Assembly (NCBI GenBank): GCA_902495325.1
Contig: CABUWK010000004.1
Span: 1-64,000, forward strand
DNA from: an uncultured Acidiphilium sp.
Lineage (GTDB): Bacteria; Bacillota; Clostridia; Christensenellales; Borkfalkiaceae
Direction of reading: 5' to 3'
Length of the DNA stretch: 64,000 nt
This document shows positions 15,541 to 24,040 of this stretch, piece after piece. The notes under the pieces were generated by a model, which was not told the origin of the DNA, ran no database searches, and was given only the letters and a program-made list of their open reading frames with translations. The stretch's first letter is position 1. Every line of letters begins with the position of its first letter. The position numbers were made by a program, and so were the translations under genes.

Positions 15541-18500
15541 ATGAGTAAAACAACCAAGGCTAAGTCCTTAATTACCGTATTTTTATCGGTAGTTATGGCA
15601 TTATGTCTCGTTTGCGGCATCACCATGAACCAGAAACAGGTTCTTGCCGACGAGACGACGACTACGAAGACGTGGGAATTCAGCAATCCCAACACGCCGC
15701 TTGTCGATTTAACGGGAAGCTCCGGAATTTATAAAAATACGTATCCGGGAGCAACGATCAACAATGTAAACGTGTTGGATATGCCTAACAGAACCGTGTC
15801 GTTCCAGTTTATGCTTTCCAACAAAGGTCAGTGGACGGCGTTCTGTCTTCTGAACGGTAAAGACGGATGGACTTCCGTGCACCATGTCGGGCATGCGTCT
15901 GCAGATGCTGCGAATAGCGATAAATTTCCCCACCTGATTCTTGACGTTCCCACTCAGGGAGCTCAGCTTCACCCGGGTGCTTCCGACGGGTCGTATGCGC
16001 CTCACCAGGGTGTCAACGGCTTGCCCGCCGATCTGACCGATCAGTTGCATACCTTCGAGTTCCATATCGGAACCGGTACGGATGGCGATATCTCGTATGT
16101 GAAAATCGACGGCAGCCAGCTCGGTACCCAAGCCGACGCGAAGGTTTCTCTTTACAAATGGGTAACGCCCGATCTTTTCCCGAACGGATGCTATATCGTT
16201 TTCGGTGCGGGCGCTGTTGCTGAAAATTGCGTAATGCTGTTCGGCGAATACAATGCTCCTTATGTGACGAACATTTCCTCGGGTCTTGCTCAGGTCGATT
16301 TGTCCAAGGGCGAAGCTCCCGAAGGGCTCAGCTTTATCGCGAGAAACGTTCAGGGAACGGCTACGTTCAAAGTGAACGGCGTTGAAGTGACCGACGCTTC
16401 CACCTATACGGCAGAAGCTGTCGAGGGCGGCACGAAATATACCCTTAACGCTTCCTTCTGGACGGTTTATATGTCCGCTTTAAAGAAGATTTCCGCTCTG
16501 ACGGTTGAAGGCACGAACGGCAAAGGCGCGGTTGCCATGACCGTTCAGCTCGCAGAACCCCCGGTGTGGGCGGGCGCAAGCTATCAGGAGATCGCTTCCG
16601 TCGAAAACGGACTTTCCTACACGTTCACCTATAACGGCAGAGAATATACCGCGGAAGACATCATCGTGAAAACGGGTATTGCTACGGCAAGCACGCAGAT
16701 CACGGCAAATACCGACTACACGCTGACGAAAGACGGTTCGACCTACACGCTTGCGTTCACGCAGGAATACCTTGCGAAAGCGTTCGAAACGTATAACAGC
16801 TTTAAATTCACGGTGACCCTCGGCGAAGACAGCCTTACCGGTTCCGTTTACTGCAAACCCGCCGCGGAAGGCTGGTATGCAAGATCGGTCGACCTTGCAA
16901 GCGGCACGCTTACGACTTCCGGTTATTATACTTCCGGTAACATGAACGTGTTCAACGCGGGCAAACTTTCCACCAGACTTGTTTACAACAAAGCTCTCGA
17001 TGTAACGAAAACCATCACCCTTGAATTCAGCGCGATCGACGCAGGCACGACCTGGGCGATGCTTGCCGTTCACGATACGCCGGCTTATAACGATTACTTC
17101 TCCGACGGCACAGCGAAAGATTCCATGCTTGAGGCTCTTTTCTTCGGCGGCAGAACGGATATCCAGAAGCTTGCGGGCTTCGTTGCTACGGCTTCCACCA
17201 ATGCGAACTATCCTCTTCTTGCGGAAGTGAAGAACGTCGTTGTCGAAATGTATTTCGGTGCGACTGCGGAAGAAGGTTACTTCAAAGTTAACGGCGTCGA
17301 TTGCGGCACGCCCGCTAAAACGCAGGCTGATTTCCGCGACGGAAAAGCTTATATCGGTTTCTTCTTCTCTCGTCAGAACGGTCAGCCGTTCGATTTCACG
17401 GTAAACAAAGACGTGAACGGCATCGCGATCACGGGACCTGTCGATACGACCGATAAGGACAAATATTCGATCGACCTTGCAAAACCCGTAGACCTTACCC
17501 TTGACGTGATCAACACCGACGGAACTTCTCTTAAAGTTACTTCGGACAGCGGCGTAGAATCCGCGGCAGACGATCTTTCTTACGCAAACGGCAAACTTAC
17601 GATCAAAGCTTCCTATTTCGCGAAACTCGCGTTCGCGAAGACCGGTTTCATCCAGGTGGAAGACACCAAGACGGGTACGGGTACGGCGATCGCCCTCACG
17701 TATACTTCTTCCAACATGGAAGCTTCCGTTCTTGCTTTCGCAAAGAAAGGCGCGCTTGCGGATACCGAACTGACCCTTGGCTCCGATATCACGACGGTAA
17801 ACTCCGTCATGAAGAACGACGAAGCTCTTGCCGCTGAACTCTGGAGCTTTGCAAACGGCAAACTTACGATCAAGAAAGAAGCGATCGCAGATGAGATCGG
17901 CGCAACCGAATTTATCGTGATCAGCGGCAGCAAGATCATCCCCGCTTACGTTTACGTGAACGATTTCAACGAAAACGGTTATGCAAAGAGCGGCGCAGGC
18001 ACGATCGAAACGGGCAACGGCGCATACCTTCTCACCAACGAGAATGCCGTTACCTTCATGAAAGCTTACGACCTGACCGAAGGCGTTTCCTTCAAGGTTG
18101 ACTTCAAGTCCACGATCGGCTATATCAAAGACGGTCTGAATCAGCAGGGCAAAAACGGCTATGTGAGATTCATGTTCTTCGATCCGTACAGCGGTTGCAC
18201 CTTGTTCGCGACCCTTTACACCAACTTCGAAGCAAGCGAAGTTACCGGCAATGCCTATGCGCTTTACCTGACTTACTCCGTTGTGAAGAAGGACGGTTCT
18301 TACCTCGCGGAAAACACGCAGATTCCCGTTAATATCAACAAATCGGAAAACAAAGATCCTCTCGGCGTACACGTTGTGAAAATCAAGGCGACGGGCACGG
18401 GAATCGGCATCAAAGTCGACAGCGCGAGAGAACAGACCATCACCGAAGATCTCGGAACCTTCAACCTTTCCACGACCATTCTCACCGTTTCCGTTCCCGA

Positions 18501-18768
18501 TAAAACGGATAAAGCGGAAATGAAACTCGGTCTTCAGGAATATGCTTACGATGCGACGATCGATTATACCGCGATCGAAGTGACGAAGAAACCCGACACG
18601 TCGGAAAGCACTTCTGCCGGCGAATCCGCTTCCGCTGCGGAATCCGTTAAGGAATCCGAAGGCGAAAGCAAGAAGAAAGGCTGCAAGAGCGGTCTCGGTG
18701 CAACGGGCGTGCTTGCGCTTGCCGCACTTGCCGGAGTCGTTGCGCTTCGCAAAAAGAAGGAAAACTGA
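15541..18768 (+). CDS. Large secreted, C-terminally anchored surface protein
   Basis: A 1075-residue protein starting at 15541 with GGAGGT 7 nt upstream. A signal peptide covers residues 1-36 (cleavage after VLA). Three regions (about 38-240, 450-650 and 820-1000) look like repeated lectin/glucanase-type beta-sandwiches separated by short Ig-like stretches; this is judged from composition and strand pattern only. The C-terminus has a Ser/Glu-rich spacer, then KKGCKSGLGATG, a hydrophobic helix and the tail RKKKEN: a cell-envelope retention signal without LPXTG. Its place behind the transporter and hydrolase genes suggests glycan binding at the surface. No family was recognised. Confidence 0.75.
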   Translation: MSKTTKAKSLITVFLSVVMALCLVCGITMNQKQVLADETTTTKTWEFSNPNTPLVDLTGSSGIYKNTYPGATINNVNVLDMPNRTVSFQFMLSNKGQWTAFCLLNGKDGWTSVHHVGHASADAANSDKFPHLILDVPTQGAQLHPGASDGSYAPHQGVNGLPADLTDQLHTFEFHIGTGTDGDISYVKIDGSQLGTQADAKVSLYKWVTPDLFPNGCYIVFGAGAVAENCVMLFGEYNAPYVTNISSGLAQVDLSKGEAPEGLSFIARNVQGTATFKVNGVEVTDASTYTAEAVEGGTKYTLNASFWTVYMSALKKISALTVEGTNGKGAVAMTVQLAEPPVWAGASYQEIASVENGLSYTFTYNGREYTAEDIIVKTGIATASTQITANTDYTLTKDGSTYTLAFTQEYLAKAFETYNSFKFTVTLGEDSLTGSVYCKPAAEGWYARSVDLASGTLTTSGYYTSGNMNVFNAGKLSTRLVYNKALDVTKTITLEFSAIDAGTTWAMLAVHDTPAYNDYFSDGTAKDSMLEALFFGGRTDIQKLAGFVATASTNANYPLLAEVKNVVVEMYFGATAEEGYFKVNGVDCGTPAKTQADFRDGKAYIGFFFSRQNGQPFDFTVNKDVNGIAITGPVDTTDKDKYSIDLAKPVDLTLDVINTDGTSLKVTSDSGVESAADDLSYANGKLTIKASYFAKLAFAKTGFIQVEDTKTGTGTAIALTYTSSNMEASVLAFAKKGALADTELTLGSDITTVNSVMKNDEALAAELWSFANGKLTIKKEAIADEIGATEFIVISGSKIIPAYVYVNDFNENGYAKSGAGTIETGNGAYLLTNENAVTFMKAYDLTEGVSFKVDFKSTIGYIKDGLNQQGKNGYVRFMFFDPYSGCTLFATLYTNFEASEVTGNAYALYLTYSVVKKDGSYLAENTQIPVNINKSENKDPLGVHVVKIKATGTGIGIKVDSAREQTITEDLGTFNLSTTILTVSVPDKTDKAEMKLGLQEYAYDATIDYTAIEVTKKPDTSESTSAGESASAAESVKESEGESKKKGCKSGLGATGVLALAALAGVVALRKKKEN

Positions 18769-18817
18769 TCCCTCCCGGGAATAAACCGTCCTTGAAAAAG
18801 GACAGAACAGAATAACG

Positions 18818-18855
18818 CAAAGGGGCTGACCGAAACAAATCGGTCAGCCCCTTTG
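18818..18855 (+). terminator. Terminator of the glycan locus
   Basis: A perfect 15-bp stem (AAAGGGGCTGACCGA and complement) around a 6-nt loop ends in TTTGT. It lies 50 bp after the surface-protein gene and closes the plus-strand locus. Confidence 0.85.
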
Positions 18856-18931
18856 TCGTTAATAAGGCATATTCCCGTAATCATAAACACCATAATAAAA
18901 GAAAGCCTTTCTCAGATTCTTCGCAAGTCTG

Positions 18932-19001
18932 CCAATTGGTTTTTGAGATCCTTCGTGAGCAGGGCTATGGAGCAAGGCTCAGGATGACAAAAACCAATTG
19001 G
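18932..19001 (+). repeat. Hairpin dispersed repeat, copy A
   Basis: Core GAGATCCTTCGTGAGC ... GGCTCAGGATGAC, flanked by perfectly complementary 14-bp arms CCAATTGGTTTTTG (18932-18945) and its reverse complement (18988-19001). A partial second core (GGCTCAGGATGAC) follows at about 19019-19031. The gap 18856-19289 holds copies A-C and no gene. Confidence 0.75.
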
Positions 19002-19096
19002 TTGTTTTTCCTCAGACAGGCTCAGGATGACGAGAATGGCTTTTTTAATGATCCGGTCACGGTATTATCTTTTCTTTTGGTTGTAGTGCGAAAAAC

Positions 19097-19161
19097 CATA
19101 TCATTTTGTCATCCTGACCCGGCAATAATATCCTGCTTGGGAAGGATCTCAAAATGATATG
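19097..19161 (-). repeat. Hairpin dispersed repeat, copy B
   Basis: Same core in inverse orientation (TCATCCTGACC ... AAGGATCT), flanked by perfectly complementary arms CATATCATTTTG (19097-19108) and CAAAATGATATG (19150-19161). The arm sequence differs from copy A. Confidence 0.75.
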
Positions 19162-19179
19162 ATCTATTATAATTACGGT

Positions 19180-19222
19180 GTCATCCTGATCCTGCCCCCT
19201 TGCCCCTGCCGGGAAGGATCTC
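19180..19222 (-). repeat. Hairpin dispersed repeat, copy C (decayed arms)
   Basis: Core GTCATCCTGATCCTGCC ... GGGAAGGATCTC is present, but the flanks (ATTACGGTG and CAAAACCCATAAT) are only weakly complementary, so this copy looks degenerate. Confidence 0.55.
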
Positions 19223-19289
19223 AAAACCCATAATGAAAGATAGGTTGGATTGTCGTTTGCCGGATAACCTGCGTCTTCATCATTTCGTG

Positions 19290-19318
19290 TTGTCTTTTTT
19301 AGAAAAATATGATATAAT
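19290..19318 (+). promoter_or_regulatory. Promoter of the RecQ-like gene
   Basis: TTGTCT (19290-19295) and TATAAT (19313-19318) with a 17-bp spacer, 37 bp upstream of the helicase ATG. Confidence 0.75.
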
Positions 19319-19354
19319 GAGCTTGAACATAGTAAAGGAAAGAGGACTACGGTC

Positions 19355-21418
19355 ATGAGAGACAAAGAACAAACGCTGTACGAAAAGGCGGAAAAGATCC
19401 TTCGTTCGGTATACGGGCGGAATGCGAATTTCCGGGACGGGCAGTACGAAGCGATCGAGGCGACGATGACCCGTCGGCGCACGCTCGTGGTACAGAGAAC
19501 GGGTTGGGGGAAAAGCCTTGTATACTTTATCTGTTCCCGACTGATCCGGGAAAGGGGCGGCGGAACGACGATCGTCGTCAGTCCGTTGCTCGTTTTAATG
19601 CACAACCAGCTGGAAGCCGCGGAAAAAATGGGGCTTAGGTGCACGGTTCTGTCCGGTGCGGTGAAAGACGAGCGGGAAGACATTCTTGCCGCCGCGGAAA
19701 AGGGGTATTACGACCTGATCATCGTGACGCCGGAAACCTTGTTTTCGGAAGACGTCCGGGAAACGATATCCCGCATGAACATCGGGCTTTTCGTGGTGGA
19801 CGAAGCGCATTGTATTTCCGATTGGGGGCATGATTTCCGCATGGAATACGGGCGGCTTCGCTCCGTCGTGGCGAATCTTCCGCAAAACGTGCCGTTGCTC
19901 GCCACCACAGCAACCGCGAACGACCGCGTGATCGAGGATCTGAAAGTGCAACTCGGCGGAGACGTGTACCTTTCCCGCGGAAGCCTTCACCGCGAATCTT
20001 TATACATTCAGGTGTCTCATTTGCCGGGGAAAACGGAACGGTATGCGTGGATTCTCGAAAATCTCCCCAAAATGCCGGGGAGCGGGATTATCTATTGCCT
20101 TACCCGCCGCGATTGCGAAGAGCTGAGCTGCTTTCTGAAAGACAACGGGATCTCCGCCGAAGCCTATTATTCCCGCGAAGGAGAAGAGGACGACGAGACC
20201 AACCGCGGGATCGAACGGAAATTTCAGCGCAACGCGATCAAGGCGATTGTCGCCACGGTGAAGCTCGGGATGGGGTACGACAAAGGAGACGTCGCGTTCG
20301 TCATTCATTATCAGATGCCCGGTTCGATCGTTGCCTATTACCAGCAGATCGGGCGTGCGGGGAGAAATATCGGAAAAGCGTACGTCGTGCTGCTTTGCGG
20401 AAAGGAAGACGAAAGGATCCTGAATTATTTTATCGACACCGCTTTCCCGAGCGAAAAAGAAGCTACGGACGTGATCGCGGCGATCGGGGCATTGCAACCC
20501 GTGAAACGGGGAGATATCGAGGGGACCCTCAATTACCGGCGGGGAAGGATCGAAAAAGCTCTTTCCTTTCTGACCGAAGAAGGGTTTGTAAAAAGAGAAA
20601 AAGCCGTTTATTCTCTTACCGATCGGAAATTCCGTTATAACGGGGAGCATTACGCCGCCGTAACGGAAACGCGTCGCCGCGAAACGGCGCAGATGAGAGA
20701 GTATACCGAAACGAAGGAATGCTATTCGTCTTTTATCGGGCGTTGTCTGGACGAGCGCGATCTGCGCCCCTGCGGGCATTGCGCGAATTGTCTCGGGAAA
20801 TCGTTTTTCCCGGACGAAGTCGGGGAAGAATATCGGAAAAGGGCGGCTGCTTATATCGACGGGTTGCTTCTTCCCGTTGTCCCGCGAAAAATGTGGGCGG
20901 CGTCGGACGTTACGAAATATTCCCGCATTCCCCTGTTCAATCGGGAAGGGATCGCCCTGAGCGTGTACGGAGACGCGGGGTTCGGGGCGACGGTGGAAAA
21001 GAACCTTGAAGAAGGCGCAGAAGAGTTTGACGGAAAACTGCTTGATAGAAGCGTGGAAGTGCTTTTCCCGATCGTCGCGGAAAACAGGATCACGCAGGTT
21101 GCTTACGTTCCTTCCGAAAAAAAGACGATCGTGCGGAATTTTGCCCTTCGCCTGGCAAAGGCTTTGGGACTTTCGTTTACGGATGCGATCGGAAAATCTC
21201 CCGCGCCGCCGCAGTCGGAAATGCAGAACGCGTCTTTCCAGTGTGCGAACGCCTATCGCTCTTTTTCGGCGAAAGAAGGGGTTTCCGTTGCCGATTCCGT
21301 GCTTCTTGTAGACGATTATTACGACAGCGGCTGGACGCTTACCGTGTGCGGATTCCGTTTAGCCGAACTCGGCGCGAACGATATTTTCCCGTTCGTTCTC
21401 GCCGAACGGAAGCGGTGA
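19355..21418 (+). CDS. RecQ-family DNA helicase with a C-terminal phosphoribosyltransferase-like domain
   Basis: ATP-dependent 3'-5' DNA helicase of the RecQ group. Walker A (QRTGWGKSLVYF) is near residues 46-57, the DEAH box with RecQ motif (VVDEAHCISDWGHDFRMEY) near 146-164, and motif VI (YYQQIGRAGRN) near 328. A zinc-type Cys cluster (ECYSSFIGRC, then CGHCANC) lies near 454-478. Instead of an HRDC domain, residues about 490-687 end in VLLVDDYYDSGWTLTVCG, the PRPP-binding signature of phosphoribosyltransferases. It stands alone with its own promoter between repeat-rich gaps. RecQ identity is firm; the function of the tail is unknown. Confidence 0.9.
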   Translation: MRDKEQTLYEKAEKILRSVYGRNANFRDGQYEAIEATMTRRRTLVVQRTGWGKSLVYFICSRLIRERGGGTTIVVSPLLVLMHNQLEAAEKMGLRCTVLSGAVKDEREDILAAAEKGYYDLIIVTPETLFSEDVRETISRMNIGLFVVDEAHCISDWGHDFRMEYGRLRSVVANLPQNVPLLATTATANDRVIEDLKVQLGGDVYLSRGSLHRESLYIQVSHLPGKTERYAWILENLPKMPGSGIIYCLTRRDCEELSCFLKDNGISAEAYYSREGEEDDETNRGIERKFQRNAIKAIVATVKLGMGYDKGDVAFVIHYQMPGSIVAYYQQIGRAGRNIGKAYVVLLCGKEDERILNYFIDTAFPSEKEATDVIAAIGALQPVKRGDIEGTLNYRRGRIEKALSFLTEEGFVKREKAVYSLTDRKFRYNGEHYAAVTETRRRETAQMREYTETKECYSSFIGRCLDERDLRPCGHCANCLGKSFFPDEVGEEYRKRAAAYIDGLLLPVVPRKMWAASDVTKYSRIPLFNREGIALSVYGDAGFGATVEKNLEEGAEEFDGKLLDRSVEVLFPIVAENRITQVAYVPSEKKTIVRNFALRLAKALGLSFTDAIGKSPAPPQSEMQNASFQCANAYRSFSAKEGVSVADSVLLVDDYYDSGWTLTVCGFRLAELGANDIFPFVLAERKR

Positions 21419-21448
21419 TTTTGTCTGCAAAACAATAGAACAGCCCGT

Positions 21449-21461
21449 TAATCGGCTTATA
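21449..21461 (-). repeat. TATAAGNCGATWA motif site
   Basis: TAATCGGCTTATA, reverse complement of the recurrent motif, 30 bp after the RecQ-like stop codon. A second site (TATAAGTCGATTA) is at 21779-21791 in the same gap. Confidence 0.5.
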
Positions 21462-21485
21462 GGCTTGGTAATTTGCCTTTGTTTT

Positions 21486-21552
21486 TGTCATCCTGAGCCT
21501 TGCTTCGTAGTCCTGCCCGCGGAGGTGGATTTCCCCCGCCGGGGGCTCAAGG
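21486..21552 (-). repeat. Hairpin dispersed repeat, copy D (long loop)
   Basis: Begins GTCATCCTGAGCCTTGC and ends GGGGGCTCAAGGC, with an internal CCCCCGCCGGGGG palindrome. The arms pair only partly (GCC/GGC at the outer ends). The loop variant with GGTGGATTTCCCCC also occurs at about 24125-24215. Confidence 0.5.
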
Positions 21553-21574
21553 CATATTCCCGTAATTGCAAAAC

Positions 21575-21638
21575 CATATCATTTTGAGATCCTTCCCGGT
21601 CAGGGTATTTTTGTTGGGTCAGAATGACAAAATGATAT
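21575..21638 (+). repeat. Hairpin dispersed repeat, copy E
   Basis: Core GAGATCCTTCCCGG ... GGGTCAGAATGAC with complementary 11-bp arms ATATCATTTTG (21576-21586) and CAAAATGATAT (21628-21638). Right after it, 21645-21662 (TGACGAATGCTGAGCCTA) matches 17 of 18 bases of the right end of the cas1-interrupting element. The rest of 21419-22304 holds two short motif sites, a candidate RNA and no gene that I can support. Confidence 0.7.
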
Positions 21639-21970
21639 AATGTCTGACGAATGCTGAGCCTATAGAAAAACGGTTTTGACCGTCGGGGAGAGGAAAATTT
21701 CCCCGCGGAGTGATATTTTTTGTGAAAACCGGCAAAATCAGGGGCGTTTTCACAATTCTTTTTCTGTGAAAATAGCGCTATAAGTCGATTATTGCGTTAT
21801 TATGCTGCCTAATTATCTGAAATGCGCGCCCGTGCGGTTTTTAAATGTGATAGTTTTGTGTTTCTGCATTTTTAGGAAAAATAGCAAAAAAAATGGTTTT
21901 GCTACAAAACGCAACCAAACGCAACCAAAAAAGTGACAGACTTTTTCAAAAGTTTATGATATAATATAAG

Positions 21971-22082
21971 CGAGGAAACTTGCTTGCAAGGGTTTCCGAG
22001 CGCAATATTTCAACGGAAACGGCGATTTGGCGAAGACAAAGCGCAGGGCAACGGCAGTTGCCGACAAAATTCTATTTTGTCA
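21971..22082 (+). ncRNA. Candidate small RNA with three hairpins
   Basis: A TATAAT box at 21960-21965 is followed by three consecutive stem-loops: GGAAACTTGC pairing with GCAAGGGTTTCC (about 21974-21999), GGCAAC-GGCA-GTTGCC (22047-22062), and GACAAAAT-TCT-ATTTTGTC (22063-22081). No convincing -35 box and no reading frame are seen. A degenerate second copy of the 5' part (TATAAT at 22094-22099, then GGGTTTCCGGGCGAACCGG) follows at once, so the segment may be a tandem pair. Could also be decayed mobile DNA. Confidence 0.3.
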
Positions 22083-22304
22083 CGTTTCAATGTTATAATT
22101 ATAGGCGAAAAATCTTTCTGAAAAGGGTTTCCGGGCGAACCGGTTCAAAGGAAAAGGCGATTCGGTGGAAGAGAAAGATAAGGAAAAGGAGGGGGAAGCC
22201 GATGTGAAAATAGGATTAAATCATATTATATAATATGTAAGGAAACCGAAGGCAAAAAATGAAACAAGTTTCTTGTATTTCAGAAAAATAAAGGAGGTTT
22301 GAAA

Positions 22305-22541
22305 ATGAAGAAACATTTAACGGCAATTGTATTGTGCATCGTGCTTGTATTTGCAAGCATGCTGTGCGGGTGCGAAAGCACAAACGAGCAAATAGAAAAA
22401 GTTTCTCCGAATATATGGGTAAATTTAATCAGGGTGAATGGCGGTACCGAAACCATTATTTACGGTTGGGGATTTAATAGGGATTCTTATAGAGGGGATC
22501 CGAATTATATGTACCGTGCCGATCGGCAATCATTATTGTGA
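22305..22541 (+). CDS. Small predicted lipoprotein, possibly truncated
   Basis: 78 residues from the ATG at 22305, preceded by AAAGGAGG. A short signal sequence (KKHLTAIVLCIVLVFASMLC) ends in a lipobox-like LCGC, placing the lipidated Cys near residue 23. The remaining 55 residues have no recognised domain, and the protein stops abruptly in YMYRADRQSLL, so a frameshift or truncation of a longer lipoprotein is possible. Its AT-rich base use matches the following small genes and differs from the window at large, suggesting an acquired segment. Confidence 0.5.
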   Translation: MKKHLTAIVLCIVLVFASMLCGCESTNEQIEKVSPNIWVNLIRVNGGTETIIYGWGFNRDSYRGDPNYMYRADRQSLL

Positions 22542-22649
22542 GTCATCGTTCGGTACGAGCAGACGATGATATTGGTTATCGGTATCCGATTCGGCAAATG
22601 TAAAAATAAGGCTCAAAAACAGATAGGAGAAGGATAAAGGAGAGATACT

Positions 22650-23018
22650 ATGTTTGACAAACTTAAAGAAAACTTTAAAAACTTTAAAAACGATATTAAA
22701 GAAAATTTTAAAAACTTTAAGAACTATAATCAAATGAAGAAAAAAGATTTCGAAAATATGTCAAGCGATCGGTGTATACTTCGTATACAAGATGTACAGA
22801 TGAACATGGCGGTGGCAACAATTATATTGATCCCGTTTATGTTATTTTGTTTCTTTTCTGGTAAGGTTTCGGGAGGAATATTAGCCCTTCTTTTTGTTTG
22901 TGGTACCGATATATCCGGATATTTCGGTATCAGATCTTTAAAGAAAAAATATAAACAAGCTCTTTTAAGAGAAAAACAAGAAAAAGAAAAGGAGAATCAA
23001 AATGAAAAAGATAACTAA
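22650..23018 (+). CDS. Small membrane protein with N-terminal basic repeats (copy 1)
   Basis: 122 residues with a strong AAAGGAG site before the ATG. The N-terminus contains a tandem repeat (KENFKNFKND, KENFKNFKNY), followed by SSDRCILRIQDVQMNM, two membrane helices (about residues 51-70 and 76-94) and a Lys/Glu-rich cytoplasmic-type tail ending EKDN. A clear paralogue lies at 23443-23763. Its last codons overlap the start of the next, secreted-protein gene by 17 nt, so the pair is coupled. Function unknown; small two-helix proteins paired with a secreted peptide invite comparison with bacteriocin/immunity or envelope-stress modules, but there is no direct evidence. Confidence 0.65.
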   Translation: MFDKLKENFKNFKNDIKENFKNFKNYNQMKKKDFENMSSDRCILRIQDVQMNMAVATIILIPFMLFCFFSGKVSGGILALLFVCGTDISGYFGIRSLKKKYKQALLREKQEKEKENQNEKDN

Positions 23019-23328
23019 AACAGTAATCGTTGGAGTATTATGCTTGCTTATGTGTTCGGCTTTTATTTTTGGGAAAACCGGTATTAAAGGCAAACACGCA
23101 TTAGCGGAATCTCAATCGGTGAAATATGATTATACCGACAGTGATTATCTCACCGAAGGAAGTTCTTACACTATTCGGGATTATGCTGAAAAATTGATAG
23201 GAACTCAAGCTCATGTTCAACGTTTAGATGGTAAATATCAGATTGTGGATTCCGAGCGGGATGATCCCATAGTGAGCATTATACCGAAAGACTTGTTCTA
23301 TACCGAGGGGCAGAAGTTGGTAATATAG
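23002..23328 (+). CDS. Small secreted protein of unknown function
   Basis: 108 residues overlapping the preceding membrane-protein gene. A signal peptide covers about residues 1-34 (KKITKTVIVGVLCLLMCSAF..., cleavage near ALA-ES). The mature part is about 73 residues, acidic and Tyr-rich, with no recognised domain. The beginning of a second copy of this gene survives at 23747-23791 behind the paralogous membrane-protein gene, showing that the two-gene unit was duplicated and the second secreted gene was then destroyed. Confidence 0.6.
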   Translation: MKKITKTVIVGVLCLLMCSAFIFGKTGIKGKHALAESQSVKYDYTDSDYLTEGSSYTIRDYAEKLIGTQAHVQRLDGKYQIVDSERDDPIVSIIPKDLFYTEGQKLVI

Positions 23329-23442
23329 TATAGTTAAGAATATTATCTATTGTAGGAGTTTTTGTGGGTTGTTTTATTGCTTTTCGATTAATAAAAACAA
23401 TAATAGTGATAATGGAATAGAGAATAAAAAATTGGAGTGTTT

Positions 23443-23763
23443 ATGTGTAAGTGGCTTAAAGAATATGATGAAGCGGCAAAGAATATTCGTGATAAAGGAC
23501 TATCAAGCGATCAGTACAAAATTCGTATTATGGATTTGAAGATGTACATGATTATTTTTACAGTGATTTTAGTGCCTGTATCATTCCTTGGCTTTTTTAT
23601 GTATAAAAACGTTTGGTGGGTTGGACTTGTTCCTCTTACTATCGTTGCAGTTTTAGATACTATGGCGTATAGAGGTATAAAGTCCTTAAAAAAAGACTAT
23701 GAACTAGCTCTTTTTAGAGAAAAACAGAAAAAAGAGGAGAATCAAAATGAAAAAGATAACTAA
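23443..23763 (+). CDS. Small membrane protein (copy 2, paralogue of 22650-23018)
   Basis: 106 residues from ATG 23443, with GGAG 5 nt upstream (a GTG at 23437 would add two residues). Residues SSDQYKIRIMDLKMYM, two hydrophobic helices and the tail KSLKKDYELALFREKQKKEENQNEKDN align along their whole length with the first copy, but the N-terminal FKNF repeats are missing. The last 17 nt again overlap the start of a secreted-protein reading frame, here broken. The duplicated layout argues that membrane and secreted protein act together. Confidence 0.6.
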   Translation: MCKWLKEYDEAAKNIRDKGLSSDQYKIRIMDLKMYMIIFTVILVPVSFLGFFMYKNVWWVGLVPLTIVAVLDTMAYRGIKSLKKDYELALFREKQKKEENQNEKDN

Positions 23764-23791
23764 AACAGTAATCGTTGGAGTAAGGGATTAA
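23747..23791 (+). pseudogene. Truncated second copy of the secreted-protein gene
   Basis: The reading frame begins MKKITKTVIVGV exactly like the gene at 23002 and then diverges into RD and a stop. The DNA identity ends abruptly at about 23782. The sequence beyond carries an open stretch in another frame ending ERLIERYSEFFA-stop (about 23783-23847), apparently the tail of an unrelated lost gene. Confidence 0.6.
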
Positions 23792-24040
23792 CAGACAATG
23801 AAACAGCGGAAAGGTTGATTGAAAGATATTCCGAATTTTTTGCGTAACGTTATTTAGAAATCCGGATTAAGAGGGGCTATAAAAATTCGCCAAATTAAGG
23901 GTAGGCTTTTTAAGAAAAGCCAAGGGATACAGAAAGCACGGTGCTATCGCCGTGCTTTTTGTTTTTGTGGAAATGGTTTGTTTATCGGCTTATAGGGGTA
24001 GATTTTATGGGAGAGAATGGTATTTACGGCAAATATGTCT

